Positions 1 through 10,318 of a DNA stretch of 26,101 nucleotides are shown in pieces. Below the pieces are notes generated by a model that did not search any database, was not told the DNA's origin, and saw nothing but the letters and a program-made list of their open reading frames with translations. Source of the stretch: Chara braunii (taxonomy: Eukaryota; Streptophyta; Charophyceae; Charales; Characeae); NCBI GenBank assembly GCA_003427395.1, contig BFEA01000397.1, forward strand, positions 894,543 through 920,643. The letters run 5' to 3'. Numbering within the stretch: the first letter of the stretch is position 1; every line of letters starts with the position of its first letter. The position numbers and the translations under genes are program-made.

Positions 1-62
<62 letters not shown>

Positions 63-88
63 AAGAGAGAAAGAGAGAGAGAGAGAGA
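1..88. repeat. (GA)n microsatellite, left edge
   Basis: A nearly pure GA dinucleotide run with a few A interruptions near its right end. A similar run closes the other end of the window, so the contig probably stops in microsatellite on both sides. Confidence 0.97.
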
Positions 89-301
89 CTCTAGTTGAAC
101 AGCGAGTCAATTCGCGGTTATCGATATTCGACAGAGCACCGTAAGAAAGTGTCAAACAACACTACATGTATGCCAGGCCGAGCACCCATGGACACGTATA
201 CAAGCAATGGAAGTGATCACGAGCCCTCTGCATTGGTTGAAATGACCACCTTCAAGAAGTGCCAAACAGTCGGCGGTCTCAGGTCTCTAGTGCTAAAAGC
301 A

Positions 302-842
302 TTCTTAGGGGACCTTGCGGCAGAATTGCTTGGCGTAGTACTAGATGCTCACCAAACAGTTTTGGATGTCGATCGTATGGATACATCATATGATGCTTAC
401 AAGCAAGCAGCGGATGATTGCAGGACCTTCTATCCGGTGTGGATCTTTGAGAGCAGATTTGACTCGATCCACCGTTATATCCATTCCGGGGAGGGGGACT
501 TGCCATTCTGCCATTGTTTATTGTACTCATCACATGGGAATCGACGACGTGAGGAACCGACAATGAAGATTCTTAGGGGACTTTGCGACCGTGTTTGAAA
601 CTTATTGGCGTAGCACTAGATGCTCACCAAGCAGTTCTGGATGTCGGTTATATCGACACATCATATGATGCCTTACAAGCAAACTATGGTCGGATCCCGG
701 CCCCCATCCCCGATGTGGATCTATGAGAGCAGATTTGACGCAATCCACTGTTAGATCCACATCGGAGAGGCGGACCGGTCATCCTGCCGCTGTTCAGTGT
801 AGTCCTCATGCGGGAGTCGACATTGCAAGAACCCGACGATGT
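302..842 (+). repeat. Degenerate tandem duplication, period about 268 bp
   Basis: The segment starting with TTCTTAGGGGA at 302 recurs at 570. Shared blocks follow in the same order: GATGCTCACCAA, GATGTCG, ACATCATATGATGC, GATCTATGAGAGCAGATTTGAC and related text. The first copy lies in an open plus-strand frame (95-598). The second is interrupted by stops and indels. Either strand could be the original coding strand and the product is not recognised. I record it as a decayed tandem duplication, not as a gene. Confidence 0.7.
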
Positions 843-1166
843 TCCAATTGGGACGTGCTCTTGTTTCATGATGTGCAGATGCTTACCGGCGGTTCGTTTG
901 ATCTCCTCCTTGACATGAGCATTTTTTTTATCGAAAACATGCATGCATCCCATCACATGAAAACTAGATATCGAAACATTTGCAAGGTCACCATTGCGGA
1001 AGTCGGGAGAAAGGAAAGAGGGAAACATTTGCAGGTTGCCTGTTGTTTTTGTAAAGGTCAAGTTGATGCAATGTGCGATAAAATTGCTCGGCGTTCACAC
1101 CAGAAGTACGAATGAACTCGCATTTAGATGGAGAAGCAGGTGCGCACACCATCAGCGCGATGATTT

Positions 1167-1470
1167 AATATGGACGTTGACTTGTCATTTGCATATTACC
1201 CGGTGAAAATGTCATCAAATCTTTGTGTGGAGAAGATACATATCCATTCCTATAAGTAACTCTTGTCATCGCGAAAATGGACGGTTTGTCGAAATTGTTA
1301 CCTTAAGCAATATGGAGGTTGACTTGTCATTTGCATATTACCCGGTGCCAGGTTCGTATAAACAAATATGGACGTTGTCCTGTAATTTGCATATTACCCG
1401 GTGAAAATGTCATCAAATCTTTGTGTGGAGAAGATACATACTCATTCCTATAAGTAACTTTTGTCATCGC
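1167..1470. repeat. Interspersed direct repeats of about 106 bp
   Basis: Copy 1 (1167-1272) and copy 3 (1365-1470) are nearly identical, beginning AATATGGACGTTG and ending TTGTCATCGC. A short partial copy of the left end lies at 1309-1347. Each contains TTGCATATTACCCGGTG. No coding potential is evident. The arrangement suggests a local segmental duplication. Confidence 0.85.
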
Positions 1471-1529
1471 CTTCAAGTTGCCTAGTGTATTTCTAAAACG
1501 TGAAGTTGCATACCACAAGGAGAATTTCC

Positions 1530-1720
1530 AGAAATCATTCAATGCAAAAAATCATTCAATGGCAAATTGCAAAGTACACAGAGGCGTTTTAAAAAACAAT
1601 TCAATACAAAATTCCAAAGTACACGGAAGCTTTCTAAAATTCACAAAGTACATGGAGCCTTTCCAAAAATCATTGAAAGACACGTTCTAAGGCACATGTA
1701 GGCATTCCAAAAATCATTCC
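1530..1720. repeat. Short imperfect A-rich tandem repeats
   Basis: Variants of CCAAAAATCATTC and AAAGTACACGGAG recur four or five times with irregular spacing. Nothing else is recognisable. The following 1720-2157 holds no supported gene and contains three ambiguous bases (N at 2094, 2100 and 2103). Confidence 0.6.
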
Positions 1721-2157
1721 AGCCCACGTCGTATAGTCTACATGACATGCCCTTATCTACAGAAGACGCTTCCGTACAGTCTATATCACTACCCCTCTTC
1801 ACCACAAACCGAAAAGTCATGCATTACACATGAAACAAACCCTACCTCTAATACGAACATGTCGAAGACCTACACAAAAGTTGATCCGAGCCTAAGACCT
1901 ACACGAACGCTGATTCGTGCCGAAGTCCTGCATTAGACACAAGGGTATCCGAACCCGACACGATGTTCACTTGCCTACACAAGTCCCAGACAGAAGCTCA
2001 TCCAAGCCCGACATGATGTCCACAACGTGATAGGGTCAGACCCACTGCAAAAGGAGTGAGGTGATAAATGGGAGTCTATTCGCATATAGAATCNAAATAN
2101 CCNGAGACGATGAGTATCTTCGTAGCATGCGTCGGGTGAAAAGAGTTAGTATGATCT

Positions 2158-2835
2158 TCATGGTAGCAGCATGTACAGTCTTCGAGTAGCCTCCCGCGAT
2201 CGTCGTCGTTGCGCTCGTCTATGTTGAACTCGATTAAAAGGACTTGGTTCAGGAATTCGGGCCTGAAGATCTGCTTCGATATTCGGCAAGTCGCGCATGA
2301 GTATATCTCTTAAAACTCGGTTCAAATTGCTCCAGTGACGGATTTGAAACGGAGAACGGTCTCCCCTGAACGGGGGACTGTCATCATCTTCTCTCACGCC
2401 GGATACAAGGAATAATTCTCCATCCAAACACGAGGCGATATGCATTATGAAGATCGATAAGAAAAACGTAATGGCAGGCTCACAACCTTTTGGCATTCTA
2501 TCGAAAGATGTGTTGGTTACGTACGAATAATACAAACAGCTTCTCAACTCCCCTTCGGACGCAATGTAGAAATCAATTCTGAAGACGGGCCTGTCGCGTA
2601 GCGTGGCCATCACAATGTACTGAAAAGCTGGGGTAGGCAGGGGCGAAACAGACGGCTGGACACGAGCACGAACGTCTTCGGGGACCGGAAGGTAGCGGTA
2701 TCTGGGAAGCCCAATGTTGCCAAACCACTCTAAACCATAAATGTTCTCAGTTGCGGCAACAACTGCACTTCGCAAACTTTCGCAGTAGCCAAGGTCTCTA
2801 ACAACGACCGTCCCACGAAAAGTTCCAGACAACAT
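2158..2835 (-). CDS. Unrecognised 225-aa protein, last exon
   Basis: An intact 225-codon frame ending in TGA. The ATG (2835-2833) sits one base after a strong splice acceptor: the minus strand reads a pyrimidine tract, then CTGATGCAG, then GATG. The same acceptor-ATG layout is seen in the neighbouring paralog family, so I chose this start. I do not recognise the protein. A hydrophobic stretch lies at about residues 120-137, and the C-terminus is strongly arginine-rich (about 200-220). No clear similarity to the three family members upstream was found by eye, although the gene head looks the same. A leader exon and intron probably lie in 2840-3090, where the motif GTGCGAA also occurs. An intact frame beside decayed neighbours suggests it may be functional. 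It could instead be a diverged cargo gene of a mobile element. Confidence 0.55.
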   Translation of the reverse strand: MLSGTFRGTVVVRDLGYCESLRSAVVAATENIYGLEWFGNIGLPRYRYLPVPEDVRARVQPSVSPLPTPAFQYIVMATLRDRPVFRIDFYIASEGELRSCLYYSYVTNTSFDRMPKGCEPAITFFLSIFIMHIASCLDGELFLVSGVREDDDSPPFRGDRSPFQIRHWSNLNRVLRDILMRDLPNIEADLQARIPEPSPFNRVQHRRAQRRRSREATRRLYMLLP

Positions 2836-3098
2836 CCTGCATCAGAAAAGAGAACAACGCCCTTGTCATATACGGAGAGGTAGGTAAACGGCGAAGTTGA
2901 GACCGTCTGATGTTGGCAAAGTGCGAATGAACTCGTAATTAGATAGACAGTTTGTCATGCAACGGGGTATACCGAAGGGGACGAGGCATGATGAACGAGA
3001 GATAAGTAAGGGGGCCAACATGGAATTCAACGGGCTGTAAGCATAGTGCGAGTCTATTCGCACTAGAGAAAACACGAAGCAACTAATTCAGAACGCCG

Positions 3099-3997
3099 CT
3101 AGTGAAGATGTAGATGTCCAGCATCGCGGTAAGGGAAGTCGCACACATATCTCGTCTTTCCGTTTTGTAGAGTCACTTCCTGAGGTCCGGAGGCTGAATA
3201 ATCCAGATGGTGGTAAGCAAATCGCAATTTGTTGTCCCTATGTTCGACTGTGAAATTTATTTCGTCGCAGCTATCGAAGAGGTAGTGAAGTTGTTAGTGC
3301 ACCAAACAGTCAACCCGCAAATGCAGCTCATCTTTGAGTGCTTGATCTATGGCGAGCCTGTTTTTGAACCGTGCAAGGGAACCAGTAGGGCCGGATGTGT
3401 GAAACGCTTGAAAAGAAGTGAGCTTAACACCGTGAGATTCCTCTCTTGCGAGAAAAAGAGCTCTCATTCGTCGACCGTCCACCTTCACGGCAGTGAAGAG
3501 CGTCACGACGGTGGTGCCTTGATTCCACACCCTCGCTCGACCGAAGTAGTCTATGATCACCGGCGCCGACTTCATCGGTTAGCCGAGGCAAAACCAGGCA
3601 CACAGTTTTTGATGCAACTTGTCCAACGACGCCCACTTAAGTTCTCACATAAAATGTGTCGTGCTTCAACCATCTTAGAAGTTTGGACGAGTTCCTCTTC
3701 AACAAGTTCCCTCTTAAGAAGTGACTCCAACCTGATAGGATATGCCTGTACATCCTTCATCAGAGTGTACAAGTACCAAAAGTTCGACCCTACATCACGA
3801 CAAATCCAAAGCTGTCCTTCTTCCGCACTTTGCCAGGAAGGGATTTCCCCGTCTGGGGCAACATCATCTTCGAGGTGCAGGTAGTCACAGTCCAGACCAG
3901 AGCGTCCAATGTCTTCCCAAATGTTCTTCGACAAAATTATTAGATCGACATCCGGCGCTGAGGACTTCCTACTCTGCGACGAAGTCCCGATATCCAT
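3099..3997 (-). pseudogene. Decayed third copy of the tandem ~297-aa family
   Basis: This is homologous along its whole length to the copies at 4389-5273 and 5671-6564. It keeps the motifs NFWYLY, VIIDYFG, TTVVTLFT and RVDCLVH, and ends in TAG at 3101-3099. The start ATG (3997-3995) follows a splice acceptor ending CTGATGCAG. It is broken three ways. There is a frame break near 3600-3650 (total length is two bases over a codon multiple). A TAA at 3581-3579 stands where the sisters have Lys or Gln. A TAA at 3296-3294 stands just after RVDCLVH. The C-terminal CxxCxxGH motif of the sisters has also lost both cysteines here. It is the most degraded member. Function of the family is unknown. Confidence 0.75.
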
Positions 3998-4072
3998 TCT
4001 GCATCAGCGGAGAAACGCAAGGAAGCGCGTCGGTTGCGATTCTCGCAAGTGCATAAGCAAAAAATACAGGGG

Positions 4073-4079
4073 ATTTATA
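4073..4079 (-). promoter_or_regulatory. TATA box of the decayed family copy
   Basis: The minus strand reads CATATAAATCCCC about 76 bases before the ATG at 3997 and about 70 before the splice acceptor. The position suits a short leader exon and a very small or absent first intron. Similar A/T motifs (GAGTATAATCGC near 5355) lie ahead of the next copy. Confidence 0.45.
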
Positions 4080-4110
4080 TGCACGAAAGGGTTCGATAAT
4101 TGGTAATTGG

Positions 4111-4385
4111 TTCGCACATCGCAAGAGAGCGCAAGTTTTATAACCGCTGTCTAATGCCGACTTATTTTCTACACGTCATTCATGTGGGTCGATAAGTGAG
4201 AGTAGATTCGCACTTCGCAAATCAGCGCAAGTCCTGCAACCGCCGCCGACGAGTGGAAAATAAGTGAGAGTAGATTCGCACTTCGCAAGTGAGCGCAAGT
4301 CCTGCAACCGCCGCTCAATTTCGACTCATCTCCAACACGTCGTTCATGTGGAACGGTCAGACTACTCTCTTATTGGGGACCATTT
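4111..4385 (-). promoter_or_regulatory. Repeated upstream module (GTGCGAA / ACGACGTGTT)
   Basis: On the minus strand this interval contains three copies of GTGCGAA followed by A/C-rich text. It also has two copies of a block reading CCACATGAAYGACGTGT. A 54-bp direct repeat is nested inside (4192-4245 and 4260-4313, differing at two bases). The same ordered motifs stand ahead of the next paralog (5418-5520), including GTCTGACCGTT. Shared, ordered upstream blocks imply duplication of gene plus promoter. A regulatory role is inferred only. Confidence 0.55.
4192..4313. repeat. 54-bp direct repeat in the upstream module
   Basis: 4192-4245 and 4260-4313 match at 52 of 54 bases by eye. Each starts ATAAGTGAGAG, contains ATTCGCACTTCGCAA and ends CCTGCAACCGCCG. 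A third, more diverged copy lies at about 4111-4160. Confidence 0.9.
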
Positions 4386-4388
4386 TCC

Positions 4389-5273
4389 TTACAGATATTC
4401 AGCATGTCCGTTGCGACAGTACAGACAGTCGTACACATAACGGGCCGTCCACAGACGATATTCCTCCTCTCGAAAAACAGTCTCTAAGTTGTGGTCCCTA
4501 TGTTCCAGTCTCCAGAAAATCTCGTCACAGTTATCGAGAAGGTAGTGCAACTGAGAGTGCACCAAACAGTCGACTCTGGAGTTGAGCTCCTTCCTTAATG
4601 CCGCATCGTGCGACAACCGATCTCTGAAGCGTCCGAGCGCACCCTCGACCGTGGGGCTGCAAAACGCTTGCACAAAATTGAGGGCGACTCCTCGGAACTC
4701 CTCTTTTGCAATAAAAAGCGCTTTCATCTTTCGACCGCCAACCTTCACGGTCGTGAACAGCGTCACGACCGTCGTGTTACGGTTGAATACCCGAATGTGA
4801 CCGTAATAGTCTGTCATGGCCGGTGCGGGCACAACCGGTTGTCCCAGGCAGAACCAGGCACAAAGCTTTACGTGCCTCCTGTCGGGGTCTGACCATCTCT
4901 GCTTCGCGCAGTGGACGCGCCACGCGTCCGTCATCTCTTCAGGAGTGGCAGGTTCTGGATCTCCTTCCTCGCCGACGGACTCTACATCTATATCGTCTTC
5001 CAAGGAGTACAGGTACCAGAAGTTCCAACCCATATCTCTATCGACCACAAGGTCATCCGCGGTGGCGCTCATCCTCAATATTACGGAAACTTGGCCATCC
5101 GACGCAACATCCGATTCGATGTTCAAATATCGGCGTGAACAGTTTACTCGCTCATACTCCAATATATTCTTGTCCTAAATGAAGAGACCAAGATTGGGAA
5201 TCCGGTCTGGCGATACGTCGTCGTGAGACGAGCTGGAAGTGTTTGCGCGGGCTGAAGTCTGGCAATAGTTTAT
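4389..5273 (-). pseudogene. Second copy of the tandem ~297-aa family, start lost
   Basis: The frame is 295 codons when counted from the position equivalent to the start of the intact sister. That codon, one base after the acceptor GATGCAG, reads ATA (5273-5271) instead of ATG. An in-frame TAG follows at 5177-5175, within a segment homologous to the sister's DLII..N/S-K. The remaining 257 codons are open. They keep NFWYLY, HVKLCAWFC, TTVVTLFT, RVDCLVH, LEHRD and the C-terminal YDCxxCxxGH. No internal ATG would restore the N-terminus. It is either a young pseudogene or is translated from an unseen alternative exon. No known family is recognised; the C-terminal cysteine/histidine motif might bind zinc. 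Confidence 0.65.
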
Positions 5274-5417
5274 CCTGCATCGCGTGAGAAAACACGAGGT
5301 AGCATGTTAGCGATGACGCGCACAGAGTCTGGAAGTAATGGCAACTGCGATTATACTCCCGCTTAGTAAAAGGAGCAACGGACAAGCCTACTCGGAGTCA
5401 GATAACTGAGAATGTGT

Positions 5418-5520
5418 TCGCACTTCGTGAGAGGGTGGTCGTATTTCGAACACGTCATTCGTGTTGGAACTACCTCTTAATCTCAACAACGTCATTCTTG
5501 TGCAACGGTCAGACCTCACT
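5418..5520 (-). promoter_or_regulatory. Upstream module of the second family copy
   Basis: The minus strand carries GTCTGACCGTT, then two variants of GAAYGACGT(G)TT, then CGAAGTGCGAA. This is the same order as in 4111-4385. The block ends about 145 bases before the splice acceptor at 5276. The rest of 5521-5670 shows no gene. Confidence 0.5.
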
Positions 5521-5670
5521 ACTATTGAAGACCACGGGGTGGAAAAAGTGACAACAATGACGAGTTAGCTCAAACTAATGTCAACAACGATGACGTCGAT
5601 GAACGGCGAGGTTGTCCTATGAGTACAGCAACAAAGTGAGAACTTACTCGGAGTTGTCTCACATAGCAGG

Positions 5671-6564
5671 TTATGGCGACTGGTGTCCATCCTCACAGTC
5701 AGGACAGTCGTAGATCTGTCTCCGCCTACCCCCTACGAATTCCAATGTTTGGACACCCGAACGGTGATGCGAAACTTTTCGTAGAGTGTAGTCATTGCAA
5801 TTGTCCTTGTGTTCCAACATGAAGAATATGTCCTCACACAATCCGAAAAGGAAGTGAAGTCGGGCATGCACCAAACAGTCAACCCTTTGATTCAACTCTT
5901 TTGCGAGCGAAGGATCTATTTCGAATCGTTCACGGAAGCGCTCAAGAGCACCCACGGACGCGGGCTCGCGAAAGTCTTCCATCACATTGAAGAAAGCTCT
6001 CATTTGCTTACCACAAAGCTTGGCCGCCGTGAAGAGAGTCGGCACAGGGGTGTCACGGTTGAACAGACGAACTCGGCTACGGTAGTCTATGATCACTGAA
6101 AAACACAACTGCGGCTTCCCGATGCAGTACTGTGCGCAAAGTTTAGCATGCTGCTTGTCCATACAACCCCACTCTTGTTCGAAGCGGTCCGACTCCCAGG
6201 AATCTACCATATCCTCGACGTCTATCTTCTCCTCCTGACTGGATGGAACTTCCAAAAGTTGGACTTCTTCTAAACTCCTGTAGAGGTACCACAAATTTAA
6301 TCCTCTATCACGAACTATTGTAGTTCGTCCATCAACAACACGTGTTTCAGGTGCAATGTAACCGTCGAGGCTGACACCAGTTTCGATATGCAGATAATCG
6401 TTGTTAAAACTGAGCGTTTCTTGTGCCCAAATGCACTTATTCATGATGATAAGATCCGTGTCCACATTCTCGATCGAAAAGGAATACTCGCTCGCGTACG
6501 ACGAGGTTTCGTAGGACGTTGTCTCGTATACAACGTCGCACGATGGTGTGTCGTCGTCGTGCAT
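5671..6564 (-). CDS. Intact member of the tandem ~297-aa family
   Basis: A 297-residue frame. The chosen ATG (6564-6562) stands one base after a strong acceptor, a pyrimidine tract ending CCTGCAG. An open frame continues upstream to 6657 but is likely intron or leader. Features by residue: an acidic Ser/Tyr-rich N-terminus (1-40), NLWYLY (90-95), HAKLCAQYC (139-147), VIIDYRSRVRLFNR (157-170), RVDCLVH (227-233), LEHKD (250-254) and a C-terminal YDCPDCEDGH (285-294) resembling half of a zinc site. These motifs are conserved in the two decayed copies downstream, which supports real protein-level constraint. I do not recognise the family. It lies directly downstream of, and on the same strand as, the DUF7869-like gene, so it could be element cargo or host tandem duplication. 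Confidence 0.6.
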   Translation of the reverse strand: MHDDDTPSCDVVYETTSYETSSYASEYSFSIENVDTDLIIMNKCIWAQETLSFNNDYLHIETGVSLDGYIAPETRVVDGRTTIVRDRGLNLWYLYRSLEEVQLLEVPSSQEEKIDVEDMVDSWESDRFEQEWGCMDKQHAKLCAQYCIGKPQLCFSVIIDYRSRVRLFNRDTPVPTLFTAAKLCGKQMRAFFNVMEDFREPASVGALERFRERFEIDPSLAKELNQRVDCLVHARLHFLFGLCEDIFFMLEHKDNCNDYTLRKVSHHRSGVQTLEFVGGRRRQIYDCPDCEDGHQSP

Positions 6565-6661
6565 CCTGCAGGACAAGAAACCGGAATTAGTTCGCAGTCC
6601 ACGTCTTATCATTATCTTAGCGGAGTTCGTAAATACGAAATCCGAATCAGTTTGCATTTAT

Positions 6662-9245
6662 CTAAACGGGCACGTCGGACGGACCGGAAAGACAGCCGTC
6701 CCCCAAGGCCACAAGCGCTTTCTCGCAAATGGATGTTGGTATTGTAAGGCCTGTCACGAATTTGCTCTCATCCGTCCCTTTGCGAAAAGGTCTTCTCCAA
6801 GAATAAACCACGGTTTCGGCGCGTTGCCATTGTTCCTCGTCCGAAGTGGAAAGTTTCCACCTCTTCGTCCAAGCGTCGGAGTACCTTTCGTGAAGATCGG
6901 ATGAGTGACCTGTAGGCACCCACCACTGTATACATAAACAACCGAAATGAGGTGAGGAACCGTCGTCCACAACCTCATACTGTACTCTGCCAACCCAGAA
7001 CGGGACACCTTGAGACAGTTCCTTATCGGGCGGCCTAACAATCAGAAAATCACCTTTGTTTATATGGCGCCGAGGGTCGAAGTCCACTTTTGGACGGCCC
7101 GCCCTCGGTCCTACGAAGCATCTGGCGAAGGAGGGCCGACTTCTTGAACTTCCTCCACAGTTTCGACTGATTGTGGCCAGAAGGTGTGAGGGTAGATCTC
7201 GAGCTCGTCCGCCCCGAGGACATCCTCTTCCTCACCCTCTTTCGTCTCCTTCTTCTTTTGCTTTTGGATCATATCGTCCGCCTCGACGAAGATGGCTTTC
7301 CAGTAAGACAAAACATCCTCCCGCTTGTCGACCTCCTCCTTCCTATGCATCTGCCACATGTGTCTATGCTGTTCGAGGACGTCCAAAAAATTTTGGACAC
7401 TGTCACGAGCCATCCGAAAATCGTCTTTAACGATACGGGGAATAACACATGGTTGTGGAGGGGAGGTAGGGCCTGCATACTGCCCATCGACAACCGGGAA
7501 CCAGTGAACCGGTCTGCCTTCCGGCATCCATTCCGCATTGGTACAGTACTTCTTGTACACCATGACGGGACTGTCGTCACACATGAAGAATTTGAAGAGA
7601 TGCGGTTTCGACACGCCGACGATGTTTTTGTCGACGTATCTATCCACTACCTGGCGCCAATCGGCAATGTGATCAAGCTCAATGCACTTCGGCGGTATCT
7701 TGTGCGACGACTTGATAAGCGAGAACAACTGCTTCATGGTGTAAGCATCGTTGTCCTTCAGTTTTTTCGAGAAAACACTAAAAGTCGCGTCTATGTCGGT
7801 ATGCGTGTGGCCATTGAGACTGAACCCCACTTCGACATCTTCGAAAATCCCGAATTTCACCAGAAGAGAGGTCAAACACATAAGGTATCGGTTTTTGTTT
7901 TCCCTCCAGCAATTGTCCGCCTGGATTCGGAGGTGGCGTGGCCATTTCTATCCCGACGCCTGCAACTCACATAGAGTCCGCATAACGCACGTCATGGTGT
8001 CATCATAACCGTGCACATAGAAAGGCAAATACGTGTAAACATAAATGGACGGTTTCCTGTCGTGAGCAACGACGGCGGTCAGATTCGTTTTCATCATCAT
8101 GTCGTGTCGATGATCCTTGGAGTAATTATACATGCCGATGTAAGGAATGGTTGTCTTTTTCTGATCCATTCCATCCACTATAAGGCAAAGGTATTCCGCG
8201 CGGTTTAAAATGGAACGAAGTTTCCAGTCTGCGTAATCCGCACGGTGAGCGACTTGATCTAGTTGGTGTTTGTGGTGCTTTTCATCGAAATCCCTACGGT
8301 CACGAAGGAGAAAGGCATTATCTCTGGCCTGTCTAAGGCGGACACTTTCGCCACACTTTGTGAACGAGTTGGACTGGGCAAGGTCGGCATGCCACAAGTA
8401 CTTCCTCCATATGGAGTAGAAGACTTGCTCCGAAACGACTGTCTGACCCGCCGCTTCCAAGTCCGCCTTGATGGACTTGTATACAAGGAGCTTCATGAAA
8501 TAAGCAGGGAGCCTAACTTTATGTCTCTGTGAGGTCCCCCTCACAACCATTTCGTTAGGCGTAGCATCTCCATGTTCTTCCATTAACCTCGTTACACGAG
8601 CCAGCATGCTCACATACTCCGGTCTCGGGTTCAACAATCCCCATCGACCATGCCGTCCACGGACTACCCCGTCTGACTTGCACTTGCTATAACGACGAAA
8701 TGTGTTTCGACATATCCCTATTATTTTGCACCACCAGCGATGCACACACGGTGTTTACACTGCATTGGTTAAACTCTTTCCAGACCACCGTCGAGGATAG
8801 TGAAATTGTCAAGGGTTTGCATCCACCACTCGATCCTCCTTTCGAGGGACATTTCGTAATCGGCTTCGCGCACCGGTTTGATACTGTCAATGGTCAAGAC
8901 CCGAAGGCACTTGTTCTTACAACATTTGTGCGTTGGGACGAGCGCAATGTTAGTTTCGTTCAATCGACTTTCGGCCCTCTTCGAATGTTTTGACCTTCCA
9001 ACCGGCCTAATTCTCCGATTATATCTTCTCCTTTCTCCAGGTAGGGGATGAGACAAAACCTGAAGGACTGCTTCGGGAGTTCCAGGGTGACTTCTGGTCG
9101 GGGACCTATGCGCTGCACCTAGGAATTTTGATCTGTCCGTGGAAGCCGTTCTCAGCAAATCGGATTGGGAGGATTCCGATGAACTGTAGAAATCTGTGTC
9201 TACAAAACCAGTCTGCCAATTTTCCATTGCACCCGTGGTTATCAT
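6662..9245 (-). pseudogene. DUF7869-type transposase/integrase-like gene, broken
   Basis: Read on the minus strand, the pieces are collinear. The N-terminal piece (9245-8769) has CCKNKCL and READYEMSLERR. The central piece (8745-7111) has VFYSIWRKYLWHADLAQ, then FTKCGESVRLR, then LIVDGMDQKKTTIP, then IQADNCWRENKNRYL, then NGHTHTDIDATFS. The C-terminal piece (7087-6662) has GDFLIV, PFWVGRV and VVYSWRRPF. From knowledge of the family, DGMDQ-K-T, Q-DN--ENKN and GHTH-D-D are hallmark motifs of DUF7869 proteins. Their spaced acidic residues resemble an RNase-H-like nuclease core. Breaks: TAA (8771-8769) plus a frame change before 8745; a single TAG at 7950-7948 within one continuous frame; a frame change between 7111 and 7087. 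The TAG cannot be explained by an intron. The first in-frame ATG is 9245-9243. Activity as a transposase is inference. Confidence 0.75.
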
Positions 9246-9329
9246 CGACGGAGAGCCAATTTTTTCGGCTTCACATGCAATCCGTCTCCACCGAATCAGC
9301 AAGTACCCCCTCGTAGAACGGTCCACTCT

Positions 9330-10219
9330 GGGTCGATAACAGGGTCGGCTCCTGAAGCAACGAACCCCCGCCCCAGATGCTTCCTAGAGATAGTGAATGC
9401 ATCCATCGCAAGTAGCCTTCATATATTTTTTTTATTTCTCCTAAGTCCCGGGGTAACTTAGACGCGAAGAAATCAGAAGAGATAAAGAAAATCAGAATCA
9501 TTGGGACAGGTATAGGTAGATAAAGTTGTTCGGGATAGAATGTGTCAATCCTTGGGAAAACGATAAATCCGTCTGACCTTATCTGCTTTATTTCAATAGA
9601 ATCCATGCTACGATACACGTTGAATAACATTTTTTCAAAAACAACAAGTTTTTTTTCAAGTTGACAAGCAGGCAGGTGAAAGGTAGAATGAGGACAATCA
9701 TTTTCCTTTTCTCCAACAAGCAAAGTCAATCTCCATAGCAGGCATCCTTCTACCTACCTTCACAACATGCAAAGAAAACAAGTTCAAAACGAAACAGTAC
9801 AATCCCATACTCGAGTGAGACCACTCCATTCACATGCATGACTCACACAATTTTCTTAAGCCTTTTTTTTTTAACATTCAAATGACAAGGTCACGCAAAG
9901 TGTGGGTTCACACAGGTGTGAAGGGAACTGAATCAGGTTAACTGACCTTGAGTGAAGTTTTAACGGTACACCCAAGAAGACCGTATAAAATTTACGCTCT
10001 CCTGACGAGAAGGTTGTCGTACCCAGTCGTCACCAAAGTAATCGATACCACTCTCTTGTGACGACCGCCTGCCCGAGTACCCTCTCAGCACTCAATCACT
10101 TTCCAATAATCCTGATGGCGTTTTCTAGTTACCGCCACTTGCGTCCAAAGTACGGTGTCTCCCCGGTGTCACCCTCACGCCACTTCAAAATGACAACACC
10201 GCTTTGACGCACCTTTACT
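9330..10219. other. Non-coding stretch, no gene supported
   Basis: An open minus-strand frame (9729-9271) overlaps the head of the DUF7869-like gene but has no recognisable domain. A hairpin with 8-bp arms (10026-10033 and 10058-10065, GTCGTCAC/GTGACGAC) is the only clear structure. Confidence 0.5.
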
Positions 10220-10318
10220 GTGTCAATGTCCCACCTCCACTTAGTGCACAGATACTGCCGTTACTGTCGTAAAATAGCGCTGTCACAGCAAGAATATGAT
10301 ACTGATGCCGCAAAAAAA

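Noticed and set aside
95-598. 167-codon plus-strand ORF
   Set aside because: It overlaps a decayed tandem duplication whose second copy is not open; no domain or splice context seen.
5671-6657. Longer 328-codon start for the intact family member
   Set aside because: The extra N-terminus crosses a strong splice acceptor and is not shared by the sister copies, whose coding part starts right after the acceptor.
9271-9729. 152-codon minus-strand ORF
   Set aside because: No recognisable domain, overlaps the head of the DUF7869-like gene, and I could not match it to any organelle or nuclear protein.
10003-10040. Hammerhead ribozyme core (CTGACGAG)
   Set aside because: The GAAA half of the core and the three stems are missing. 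A minus-strand CTGATGA near 20270 also lacks its partner.
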